Assembly: GCA_023399455.1 (NCBI GenBank) | Contig: JAEWPN010000113.1 | Location: 1 to 5,067, forward strand | Reading direction: 5' to 3' | DNA length: 5,067 bases | Source of the DNA: Bacillota bacterium | GTDB lineage: Bacteria; Bacillota; Clostridia; Lachnospirales; Lachnospiraceae | Shown: positions 1-5,067 of the stretch, piece after piece | Numbering within the stretch: the stretch's first letter is position 1 | How the letters are laid out: each line of letters starts with the position of its first letter | Program-made: the position numbers and the translations under genes | The notes under the pieces: model-generated | Seen by the model: only the letters and a program-made list of their open reading frames with translations | Database searches by the model: none | What the model was told of the DNA's origin: nothing

Positions 1-162
1 TTTTAGGTTGCATCCTTTCGGATGCCGTTCTCTGAATTTTCATTCATGATACTGCATGTTCCCCTTCCGGGGCATGCTCTCATTTAAGAATTTTCAGGGT
101 TGCATTACTGTTTATTTGTCAAGGTTCTGCCCGCTGCCGCTCTGTCATTCTTCGTCGGCAAC
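1..162 (-). ncRNA. Candidate structured leader or small RNA, continuing past the left edge
   Basis: This is the predicted RNA from the strong promoter, read leftward. It would begin with GTTGCCG (162-156) pairing with CGGCAGC (139-133), a 7-bp stem with one G-U pair at the very 5' end. Next comes AACCTTGACAAATAAAC (126-110), which resembles boxA-type segments of clostridial rRNA leaders. Three hairpins follow. The first is GCATG/CATGC plus CCCC/GGGG around GGAA (77-54, with a 2-nt bulge). The second is TGAAT/ATTCA around GAAA (46-33). The third is GCATCC/GGATGC around GAAA (25-10). All three loops are GNRA-type on this strand and none is on the other, which supports a leftward RNA. No terminator is visible before the edge. 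It could be an rRNA-operon leader, a cis-regulatory leader or a small RNA. I do not recognise it as a known riboswitch, SRP, 6S, tmRNA or RNase P RNA. Confidence 0.42.
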
Positions 163-169
163 GAAAATG

Positions 170-198
170 AGTATATCATTCCTAAATACAAATGTCAA
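170..198 (-). promoter_or_regulatory. Strong near-consensus sigma-A promoter directed leftward
   Basis: On the minus strand a perfect -35 TTGACA (193-198) is separated by the ideal 17 bp from the -10 TATACT (170-175), which carries an extended TGA directly upstream (176-178). The predicted start is about position 162. Two A-tract copies (CAAATTT on the plus strand at 211-217 and 220-226) lie upstream at roughly -50 to -65, like the distal part of an UP element. No gene in the window is served by it. Its transcript leaves through the left edge. It is the best promoter in the window. Confidence 0.85.
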
Positions 199-208
199 TC
201 ATAAATCT

Positions 209-230
209 AACAAATTTTACAAATTTTTTG
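209..230 (-). promoter_or_regulatory. UP-element-like A-tract repeat upstream of the strong promoter
   Basis: The heptamer CAAATTT occurs twice on the plus strand (211-217 and 220-226), 9 bp apart, within an almost pure A/T stretch 11 bp or more upstream of the TTGACA. Such near-helically phased A/T tracts can bind the RNA polymerase alpha-subunit domains or bend DNA, and are typical of rRNA-class promoters. Function is inferred from position and composition only. Confidence 0.4.
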
Positions 231-240
231 AACATTATAC

Positions 241-261
241 AAAAAAGCCCATTTTATGCGG
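241..261 (-). terminator. Possible weak second terminator
   Basis: Read leftward, CC-G-CAT, a 3-nt AAA loop and ATGGG form a 5-bp stem with one bulged G (248-261). A run of six T residues follows directly (246-241). The stem is weak, but the position about 35 nt beyond the main terminator suits a tandem backup. It would also shield the downstream promoter from read-through. Confidence 0.35.
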
Positions 262-293
262 ATTTTGCAAAACACAAATTACGATAAGATCCC

Positions 294-341
294 GAAAAAC
301 AATGACAGACCATCATGTTCTATCAACAAAGTAGTCTGTCA
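294..341 (-). terminator. Intrinsic terminator after the lipoprotein gene
   Basis: About 70 bp past the lipoprotein stop, TGACAGAC and GTCTGTCA form a perfect 8-bp stem on the minus strand. A T-G wobble and an A-T pair extend it to 10 bp (arms 332-341 and 303-312). An inner TGTT/AACA pairing shortens the loop. The stem is followed leftward by TTGTTTTTC (302-294), a good U-tract. This ends the leftward transcript of the lipoprotein and probably of the regulator-kinase operon. Confidence 0.85.
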
Positions 342-350
342 CTAATAATT

Positions 351-365
351 GCAAAATAATTTTGC
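351..365. repeat. Perfect odd palindrome in the lipoprotein 3' spacer
   Basis: GCAAAAT-A-ATTTTGC is a 15-bp palindrome with a single central base, lying between the lipoprotein stop codon and its terminator. In RNA it could form a 6-bp hairpin with a 3-nt loop. It has no U-tract on the leftward strand, so it is not itself a good terminator. It could be a protein site or an RNA 3'-end stabiliser. Confidence 0.4.
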
Positions 366-368
366 CGC

Positions 369-389
369 TATATATACTTATTATATATA
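369..389. repeat. AT-only inverted repeat
   Basis: TATATATA (369-376), a 5-nt CTTAT spacer, and TATATATA (382-389) form an inverted repeat just after the lipoprotein stop codon. Alternating TA runs are easily melted and arise readily by chance in AT-rich spacers. No function is assigned. Confidence 0.35.
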
Positions 390-412
390 TGATTATTTTA
401 TTTTTCTGTTAC

Positions 413-1177
413 TTAGTCAGCATTAGCTACGGCTGAATCTGTAGCATCGGCTGAAACATCCGAAGCAACAGGGTCGGTCAAAGACTCCTCCCCTAGCGCC
501 AAAGCAACAGACCATATGGCATTTGCTTCCTGCTCTGAGACTTCTCCTACCAAAACAAGATCCTTCGTATCTCCCACACCTATCGTTCCCATAAAAGTAG
601 ATAGGTCATTGAGAAGTATTGTAGTCAACGCATATTCCGGTTGTCCGCCGTTAACAGATATTTTGAATTTGGCCCCGGTAGAAGCCATGTTCACATCTAT
701 ATCCTGCTGAGTAGTATTCTTCATTTCAAAGTTGAGAACCAAAAATTTATATCCGCTTTCGGCACTCATGGCATAAGATGCTTCTTCAACATTTTCATCC
801 GGATAAACATCCGTTAATTCATAGTTAATATATTTTACTTCCACACCTTGTATTCCACAAAAACCCTGATCACTATTATTCGCTTCAACAGCTGATGTAT
901 TCGCCGTCCGAGTTTCTTTCTGAAGTACTTGAGGCTCTTGTTCTATCTCGCCGCTTTCCGCCCTCTCTTTTTCCGAAGTTTTTCCCGCCGCTTCCGGTTC
1001 CTCTTCTACCAGTCTGTTTTCATAATTCTGATCATATTTCAACAATAATCCCGCCGCATATTCCACCACCTGCGCATTTTCTTCTTCCGTCATTTCGGGA
1101 ACGGATTCTCCACAGGCCGTCAGCATCAAAGACATCGCAGCCACTAAAACAATTCCTATCTTTTTCCCTCTTCTCAT
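413..1177 (-). CDS. Secreted lipoprotein with DUF4352-like (Ig-like) C-terminal domain, function unknown
   Basis: The 254-residue product starts MRRGKK, followed by a hydrophobic stretch (about residues 7-20) and a lipobox L-T-A-C with the lipidated Cys at residue 22, so it is predicted to be anchored to the outer face of the membrane. Residues 23-57 form a helix-prone segment (TEEENAQVVEYAAGLLLKY). Residues 58-105 are a Glu/Lys/Ser-rich linker. Residues about 106-232 look like a beta-rich domain containing GYKFLVLNFEMKNTT, the pattern of DUF4352-type extracellular domains. The last 20 residues are Asp/Ala/Ser-rich and probably disordered. I chose the ATG at 1177 because GGGAG (1183-1187) lies 5 nt upstream. 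An in-frame GTG at 1211-1213, with AGGAG 6 nt upstream, would add 12 residues before the signal peptide and cannot be excluded. The gene follows the sensor kinase in the same direction with an 86-bp gap, so it may be co-expressed with it and could be a target or accessory. The lipoprotein call is firm. The domain name rests on pattern resemblance and the function is unknown. Confidence 0.88.
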   Translation of the reverse strand: MRRGKKIGIVLVAAMSLMLTACGESVPEMTEEENAQVVEYAAGLLLKYDQNYENRLVEEEPEAAGKTSEKERAESGEIEQEPQVLQKETRTANTSAVEANNSDQGFCGIQGVEVKYINYELTDVYPDENVEEASYAMSAESGYKFLVLNFEMKNTTQQDIDVNMASTGAKFKISVNGGQPEYALTTILLNDLSTFMGTIGVGDTKDLVLVGEVSEQEANAIWSVALALGEESLTDPVASDVSADATDSAVANAD

Positions 1178-1224
1178 GTTAACTCCCATCTGCTTATGTA
1201 TATACAAGCTCACATATTGCTCCT

Positions 1225-1253
1225 ATTATACATCATTTTGCAGATTCTGAAAA
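1225..1253 (-). promoter_or_regulatory. Candidate promoter of the lipoprotein gene
   Basis: On the minus strand, TTTTCA (1248-1253) and a perfect TATAAT (1225-1230) are separated by exactly 17 bp, in the gap between the kinase stop and the lipoprotein start. Transcription would begin near 1215-1218. That is downstream of the AGGAG at 1220-1224 serving the GTG start, but about 40 nt upstream of the ATG at 1177, which has its own GGGAG. An RNA from this promoter could therefore use only the ATG start. The spacer contains the dyad CAGA-T-TCTG (1241-1249), flanked by TTTT and AAAA on the plus strand, and this could be an operator. Confidence 0.5.
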
Positions 1254-1263
1254 GCCCTCTTGT

Positions 1264-2739
1264 TTATCTCGCTGCTAATTCGAACCAAAATTCTACACCA
1301 TTATCGTAATTCATTACACCGCATTCCTGATTCATGGATTCCATAATAGCCTTTACGATTGATAAGCCCACTCCGCTTCCTCCATACGCCCGCGTCCTGG
1401 CCTTATCTACCTTATAGAATTTTTCCCATAAATGTGAAAGGCTGTCCTGCGGAATCTGCTCTCCTGTATTAAAAACAGAAATTCGAACCTTGTCCTCCAT
1501 TTTATTCAGCTTTATATCGATGATCTTTTCACCCGCCACATGGTTCATGGCATTGCTGAAATAATTTGCAAATACTTCCTCCGTCTTGAATTCATCCCCC
1601 CATACGAAAACGGATTCCTGTTCATGGAAATACACCGATATTTCCTTTTGTCTGGTCAATATTTCCGCCGACTGGATATAGGTTCTTATTAACGCTGCTA
1701 TATCAAACCGCTCCATTGATACTACGTCATTGCCGAATTCCAGCTGGTTCAGCGTAAGGAGCTTTTTGACCATCGTATTCATCTTGGCGGACTCATCGAT
1801 AATTACATCACAGTAAAATTCCCGGCTTTCCGCATCGTCGTTTATTCCTTCCTTCAGTCCCTCCGCGTAGCCTTGTATTAAAGCTATGGGAGTTTTCAGC
1901 TCATGGGAAACATTGGCCAAAAATTCCTTGCGCATTTCATCTATTTCATTTTTCTTCTCTATATCCTTCTGTAATTCATTATTAGCCGTCTTTAATTCTG
2001 AAATCGTGGCTTCAAGAGTATTTGACAGCTCGTTAATATTATTTCCCAGCAATGCAATTTCCGTCTTGCTCTTTCCATAATATTTGGCATCGAAATCGAG
2101 ATGTATCATCCGTTCCGAGATGTCCGCCAGCTCCAATATAGGCTCGGTTACCTTTCTGGATACCATTAAAATAACGATTCCGCTGACTACCGCCGCACCT
2201 ATACCTACATAGGCAAGAAAACGATTGGCAATGGATACGCTGTCCTGTATTCCCTCCAAGGCGCTGCGGAGAAGAAAGATATTGCCGTTATCCAAAACGC
2301 CCCACATTTCTATATATTCTGTCATCGTTCTGGAATCGGTCATCCTTTGTACCGAATAAAGACTGTTTTCCTCCAAGACAATGCTGTTATTACTGCCTGA
2401 ATTAAAAAAATTGTCCCATAAGCGTCTGCTCATGGTCTCGGGGTCACTGCTGAAGGTTATCCTCGTCTGGGAATCCGCATCCAGTACGATTAGATTGATA
2501 TTATATTTTTCGGCAATTCTCTGTATCTGTATTCCGAATTCTTCAGTCAAAATATTCCCTGCACTGGCCGCCTTATTAATTACGGAATATGCATTTTTGA
2601 GCGCATTCATCTTATTATTCAGATAATATTCTCCCAAAAATGTACTGTTAATAAACCAGCACAACAATATAGTAGCTGTCATCAATCCGATAAAAATTAT
2701 CGCAAACTGTCTTTTAATAGAATATTTCATTTTTATCAT
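1264..2739 (-). CDS. Membrane sensor histidine kinase (HAMP-HisKA-HATPase_c)
   Basis: This 491-residue kinase pairs with the response regulator encoded 18 bp upstream. Domain order: TM1 about residues 11-31; an extracytoplasmic sensor region about 33-172 of unassigned fold; TM2 about 173-193; HAMP about 194-246; a coiled-coil linker 247-270; the HisKA dimerisation helix with phospho-acceptor His279 in FLANVSHELKTP; then the ATPase domain. The N box is at 392-400 (NYFSNAMNH), the F box near 437-445 (LWEKFYKVD), and the G2 box GGSGVGLSIVK at 453-463. The G1 position reads FNTGEQIP, with Asn424 where the classic motif has Asp. This variant is seen in other Firmicutes kinases, so I do not take it as inactivating. 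The protein should autophosphorylate on His279 in response to an external cue and pass phosphate to Asp55 of the regulator. Start choice: AAGGCGG (2741-2747) ends only 1 nt before the ATG at 2739 but 10 nt before the in-frame ATG at 2730. The true product may therefore begin MKYSIKRQ, three residues shorter. The ligand is not predictable. Confidence 0.95.
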   Translation of the reverse strand: MIKMKYSIKRQFAIIFIGLMTATILLCWFINSTFLGEYYLNNKMNALKNAYSVINKAASAGNILTEEFGIQIQRIAEKYNINLIVLDADSQTRITFSSDPETMSRRLWDNFFNSGSNNSIVLEENSLYSVQRMTDSRTMTEYIEMWGVLDNGNIFLLRSALEGIQDSVSIANRFLAYVGIGAAVVSGIVILMVSRKVTEPILELADISERMIHLDFDAKYYGKSKTEIALLGNNINELSNTLEATISELKTANNELQKDIEKKNEIDEMRKEFLANVSHELKTPIALIQGYAEGLKEGINDDAESREFYCDVIIDESAKMNTMVKKLLTLNQLEFGNDVVSMERFDIAALIRTYIQSAEILTRQKEISVYFHEQESVFVWGDEFKTEEVFANYFSNAMNHVAGEKIIDIKLNKMEDKVRISVFNTGEQIPQDSLSHLWEKFYKVDKARTRAYGGSGVGLSIVKAIMESMNQECGVMNYDNGVEFWFELAAR

Positions 2740-2757
2740 TCCGCCTTAACTGCTTTT

Positions 2758-3435
2758 TCACTCCGTTTCGAATTTATAACCCATTCCCCATATCGTTTTT
2801 ATCAAATCGCCCTTCTCCCCCATCTTGCTCCTCAGCTTTTTTACATGGGTATCAATTGTCCGTGCATCGCCGAAATAATCATAGTTCCAGACATTATTTA
2901 AAATCTTTTCTCTGGAAAGAGCTATACCTCTGTTTTCCATAAAGTAAGCGAGGAGCTCAAATTCCTTATAGCTTAAATCTATCGCTTTATTATCGATTAT
3001 AACGATGTGTGCGGCCTTGTTCATCTGAATACCGCCGGCCTCCATGACTTCATCCGTATTCGTCTGATTGGTCCGGCGTAAAATAGCTTCTACTCTCGCC
3101 ACCAGTATCTTAGGACTGAAGGGCTTTGAAATATATTCATCCACTCCCAGCTGGAACCCCTGCAATTCATCCCGCTCATCCGCTTTTGCCGTAAGCATAA
3201 TGATAGGGACTTTAGAATATTCTCTCACTTCCCGGCACACTTCCCAGCCATCCATCTTAGGCATCATAACATCCAGAATGATGAGCGCAATATCCTTCTG
3301 TTCAAAAAAAATATCGAGAGCGTCACTTCCGTCCTCCGCCTCTATCACATCATAATTATTTTTAACAAGAAAATCCTTGACTAACTTCCTCATTCTGCTT
3401 TCATCATCTACAACCAAAATTTTCAGCTTGTCCAT
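2758..3435 (-). CDS. OmpR/PhoB-family response regulator
   Basis: The 225-residue regulator has the full family length. The receiver domain occupies about residues 4-120, with the acidic pair Asp10/Asp11, phospho-acceptor Asp55 in LIILDVMMPKMDGWE, the switch Thr82 in PIIMLTAK, and the conserved Lys104 in YISKPF. A short linker (about 121-131) leads to a winged-helix DNA-binding domain (about 132-224). That domain contains LSYKEFELLAYF, the recognition-helix segment RTIDTHVKKLRSKM, and the wing motif IKTIWGMGYKFE. It should bind DNA as a dimer when phosphorylated by the kinase that follows it. The kinase start lies 18 bp after this stop codon, so the two are translated from one mRNA. The ATG at 3435 is preceded by a purine-rich AGGAAGGAA (3446-3454) with a rather long 10-nt spacer. 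All key residues are present. It resembles many Firmicutes regulators of this class, so a specific gene name is not justified. Confidence 0.96.
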   Translation of the reverse strand: MDKLKILVVDDESRMRKLVKDFLVKNNYDVIEAEDGSDALDIFFEQKDIALIILDVMMPKMDGWEVCREVREYSKVPIIMLTAKADERDELQGFQLGVDEYISKPFSPKILVARVEAILRRTNQTNTDEVMEAGGIQMNKAAHIVIIDNKAIDLSYKEFELLAYFMENRGIALSREKILNNVWNYDYFGDARTIDTHVKKLRSKMGEKGDLIKTIWGMGYKFETE

Positions 3436-3468
3436 AATATCGCCGTTCCTTCCTATTCATTATTTCTC

Positions 3469-3500
3469 AGTATAACCAATAAATATGTAAAAATTGTGAA
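3469..3500 (-). promoter_or_regulatory. Alternative promoter for the regulator-kinase operon (proximal)
   Basis: On the minus strand, TTCACA (3495-3500, 5/6 to consensus) and TATACT (3469-3474, 5/6) are separated by 20 bp, or 19 bp if the -10 is shifted by one base. Both hexamers are good, but the spacing is longer than the usual 16-18 bp. Such a promoter may need an activator, and autoregulation by the regulator would fit. It would give a leader of roughly 25-30 nt. Confidence 0.28.
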
Positions 3501-3506
3501 GCACTT

Positions 3507-3536
3507 TTTATATCATATATTATTATAATATAACAA
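3507..3536 (-). promoter_or_regulatory. Candidate sigma-A promoter for the regulator-kinase operon (distal)
   Basis: On the minus strand, TTGTTA (3531-3536) is followed after 18 bp by TATAAA (3507-3512). The -10 is preceded by TGA, giving an extended -10. Transcription would begin about 65 nt before the regulator start codon. The -35 overlaps the last bases of the chemoreceptor terminator, so the spacer is used compactly. The surroundings are very AT-rich, so chance matches are likely and the call is tentative. Confidence 0.4.
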
Positions 3537-3561
3537 AGGGAAGCCTTCACCTCCCTTTGTT
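3532..3561 (-). terminator. Intrinsic terminator after the chemoreceptor gene
   Basis: An inverted repeat starts about 17 bp after the chemoreceptor stop codon. The arms are 3532-3543 and 3550-3561 around a 6-nt loop: ten Watson-Crick pairs, one position that is a G-U pair only in the leftward RNA, and a closing G-C pair. Read leftward, the GC core GGGAGG/CUUCCC is followed by UUUGUUAU, which works as the U-rich tract and also forms the lower stem. The wobble pair and the position favour the minus strand. The U-tract is imperfect, so some read-through into the regulator gene is likely. Confidence 0.7.
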
Positions 3562-3578
3562 GTTAAAATATGTATATT

Positions 3579-5067
3579 TTATAGTTTGAATATTTCCATA
3601 TGCTCTTCCAGTTTATCGGAAATCTCCTTCAACCGTTCCGCATTATCAGAAATGTCACCAATTATAGCACTTACCTCTGTTACCGACGCGGAGGTTTCCT
3701 CCGTGCTGGCCGCATTTTCCTCCGCAATAGCCGTCAGGTTCTGCACAATATCCACAACGCTTACACGCGCTTCGTCCAATTGCTTTGTTCTGTCGGCAAT
3801 AGCCGTCACTCCGACTGCCGAATTGCTTATGCCCGTTTTGACCTGCTTGAAGACATCATTTGTCTTATTGACATTTTCACTCTGCTGACCGATGACCTCT
3901 TTTACCGAATTCATCGTCTCTACCGCATCCTGCGAATCGCTGATAAGGGAACTTACGATCATCTCTATCTGCCTTGCCGATTCATCCGACTGCTCCGCCA
4001 ACTTCTGTATCTGAGCTGCTACCACTGCAAAGCCCCGGCCCTGTTCGCCTGCCCTCGCCGCTTCGATGGACGCATTTAAAGACAACAGATTAGTTTCTTC
4101 GGCAATCGATGTAATAATAGCTGTGGCCTCACGTATTTTAACAGCCGATTCGTTAGTGGTATTCGTCTGTTCATAAATTGTATCGATGGAATCCTGCGTT
4201 TTCTTATTGATTTCCTCCAAATGCCCTAAGATATTCACCGCTTCGTCGCTGGAACTTCTCATCGACTCCGCATTGCCCTTCAAGCCCTCGACTTGCGCAT
4301 TCGTTTCCTCTACCATACTGCCCATGAGGATAACGTTTTCCGTTGCCCTTTGCGTTTCCTGCGCATGGGAGGTAGCCCCCTGAGCAATTTCTGCAACGGT
4401 CTTTTCCACTTCCCCCATAGTCTCCGCCGTATTCTTTGCTCCTGCGCTCAAGGTATCCGCAGAGCGGAAAATCTCTTCGCTAAGCTGCTTTATCTCCGAT
4501 ACCATTTCCCTAAGCTGTTCCCTCAGGCTGGAAATCGCCCGGCTCATACTTCCGGTTTCATCCCTTCGTTTGTTTAACTTTATCTGGTAATCGTTCTCCG
4601 TAAAATCCATATCCGACAGCTTCGCAATAACGGAGGTGATTCGATTGATGGGCTTTACCGTAAAATCAGTTACAAAAAAGCCCAAAATCGAGATTGCAAT
4701 CAATATGGCAATTCCGGTATAAATGCATCTTTCTATAATGTCGTTAATTGGAGCAAAAATCTCGTCTTCATCCGTGGTAATAACCAGAATATATTTCGCA
4801 TCCGTGCCTATGTAATAGGCTGCATATTTCATAACTCCATTGAATTCATAAGCTACTACATCCGGCTCAGGAACCTCTCCCTTTGCCAGCTGTGTGACCA
4901 GATTACTCACTACTTCATTTTCCACCGGCTGACCGATCTTCTCCGCCGTAGGATGATAAAGCATAATTCCTTCCGCGTTCACGGCATATGCATAGCTCGA
5001 GCTTATATCGTTAATCGAAATATCACCTATGAGCTCCTTCATATTATCCGCATTTAAAATATCTTCC
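3579..5067 (-). CDS. Methyl-accepting chemotaxis protein, N-terminus beyond the window
   Basis: This transmembrane chemoreceptor is open at the right edge. The frame continues past the internal Met codon at 5042 for eight more codons (EDILNADN) with no stop, so the first transmembrane helix and part of the ligand domain are missing. Numbered from that Met: residues 1-105 are the C-terminal part of a Cache-like extracytoplasmic domain ([18 protein letters not shown]); TM2 is about 107-125; HAMP is about 126-180, with TVKPINRI; the rest is the cytoplasmic signalling domain. The hairpin tip is near-canonical at 313-342 ([30 protein letters not shown]). This is the part that contacts CheW and CheA. 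Ser/Thr/Glu-rich heptads flanking the tip, such as [15 protein letters not shown] (440-454), are plausible methylation regions. The C-terminus ends HMEIFKL, without the NWETF-type tether for CheR/CheB. Visible length is 495 residues. No chemotaxis or flagellar genes flank it here, so it looks like a stand-alone receptor. The ligand is unknown. Confidence 0.95.
   Translation of the reverse strand, partial: EDILNADNMKELIGDISINDISSSYAYAVNAEGIMLYHPTAEKIGQPVENEVVSNLVTQLAKGEVPEPDVVAYEFNGVMKYAAYYIGTDAKYILVITTDEDEIFAPINDIIERCIYTGIAILIAISILGFFVTDFTVKPINRITSVIAKLSDMDFTENDYQIKLNKRRDETGSMSRAISSLREQLREMVSEIKQLSEEIFRSADTLSAGAKNTAETMGEVEKTVAEIAQGATSHAQETQRATENVILMGSMVEETNAQVEGLKGNAESMRSSSDEAVNILGHLEEINKKTQDSIDTIYEQTNTTNESAVKIREATAIITSIAEETNLLSLNASIEAARAGEQGRGFAVVAAQIQKLAEQSDESARQIEMIVSSLISDSQDAVETMNSVKEVIGQQSENVNKTNDVFKQVKTGISNSAVGVTAIADRTKQLDEARVSVVDIVQNLTAIAEENAASTEETSASVTEVSAIIGDISDNAERLKEISDKLEEHMEIFKL

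Larger units (their letters stand above)
199..412. other. Spacer between the lipoprotein gene and the leftward promoter
   Basis: I find no protein-coding gene here. The stretch is strongly AT-rich and holds, from right to left, the AT inverted repeat, the odd palindrome, the main terminator, the weak second terminator and the A-tracts. A plus-strand reading frame across 56-334 has no ribosome binding site, runs through these signals and has no recognisable protein features, so it is not annotated. Confidence 0.7.

Noticed and set aside
10..25. GCATCC/GGATGC hairpin as an intrinsic terminator
   Set aside because: Neither side has a T-run within the window. The leftward continuation AACCTAAAA is not a U-tract.
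54..77. SRP RNA helix 8 (GGAA-capped CCCC/GGGG hairpin)
   Set aside because: The flanking GUCAGG and AGCAGC internal-loop sequences needed for the Ffh-binding site are absent.
117..122. A second perfect TTGACA on the minus strand as a -35
   Set aside because: No acceptable -10 follows at 15-19 bp (the sequence there is around ACCCTGAA). It is better explained as part of the boxA-like segment.
1..162. Known riboswitch (c-di-GMP, SAM, TPP, T-box, M-box)
   Set aside because: I could not find the conserved core sequences of these classes by eye. A covariance-model search would be needed to exclude diverged versions.
234..239. TATAAT on the minus strand as a promoter -10
   Set aside because: The sequence 16-18 bp upstream has no resemblance to a -35, and it directly follows the T-run of the putative weak terminator.
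56..334. Plus-strand reading frame of 92 codons in the left spacer
   Set aside because: No ribosome binding site, translation through a terminator and promoter on the other strand, odd composition (many Phe, Lys, Asn, Cys) and no recognisable domain.
3508..3535. AT-rich TTATAT...ATATAA dyad as a specific operator
   Set aside because: The symmetry is limited to short A/T-only arms in a region of nearly pure A/T, where such matches are expected by chance.
3600..4079. Plus-strand reading frame of 159 codons opposite the chemoreceptor
   Set aside because: It is a shadow of the strongly supported chemoreceptor frame. The Arg/Leu/Cys-rich product has no family features and there is no ribosome binding site.
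1..5067. CRISPR array, insertion sequence, toxin-antitoxin or defence genes
   Set aside because: No regularly spaced direct repeats, no transposase or terminal inverted repeats, and no small paired genes were seen. The coding part is fully explained by signalling genes.

Overview
The window looks like chromosomal DNA from a low-to-moderate GC Firmicute, most likely a Clostridia member of the Lachnospiraceae type. The reasons are purine-rich Shine-Dalgarno sequences, sigma-A-type promoters, a Firmicutes-style HAMP/HisKA kinase, a Cache/HAMP chemoreceptor of a clostridial type, and a lipoprotein resembling ones I associate with Lachnospiraceae. The taxon is inferred from sequence character, not from a marker gene.

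Every gene that can be supported reads leftward (minus strand). From right to left they are: a membrane chemoreceptor whose N-terminus lies beyond the right edge (3579-5067); a 143-bp spacer with a terminator hairpin and candidate promoters; an OmpR/PhoB-type response regulator (2758-3435); 18 bp later its HAMP-containing sensor kinase (1264-2739); and then a small secreted lipoprotein (413-1177). The regulator and kinase are clearly one operon. The lipoprotein can be read by run-through from the kinase. A promoter-like sequence just before it would also allow separate expression. A clear intrinsic terminator at 294-341 ends this block.

The left 412 bp hold no convincing protein gene but are not empty. 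They contain the lipoprotein terminator, a weaker second terminator, and AT-rich inverted repeats. They also hold a near-consensus leftward promoter (TTGACA, 17 bp, TATACT with an extended TG, and A-tracts upstream). The RNA predicted from it runs off the left edge after about 160 nt. It would carry a 5'-terminal stem, a boxA-like segment and three consecutive hairpins, each capped by a GNRA-type tetraloop. This is the least explained part of the window and the best candidate for something new: a structured leader or small RNA, or the leader of a stable-RNA operon.

Functionally, the block pairs a chemoreceptor with a two-component system and a surface lipoprotein. The kinase probably senses an extracytoplasmic cue and phosphorylates the regulator. 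The lipoprotein may be an output or accessory of that system. No signal or regulon can be read from the sequence. The protein-coding part is ordinary for this group of bacteria.
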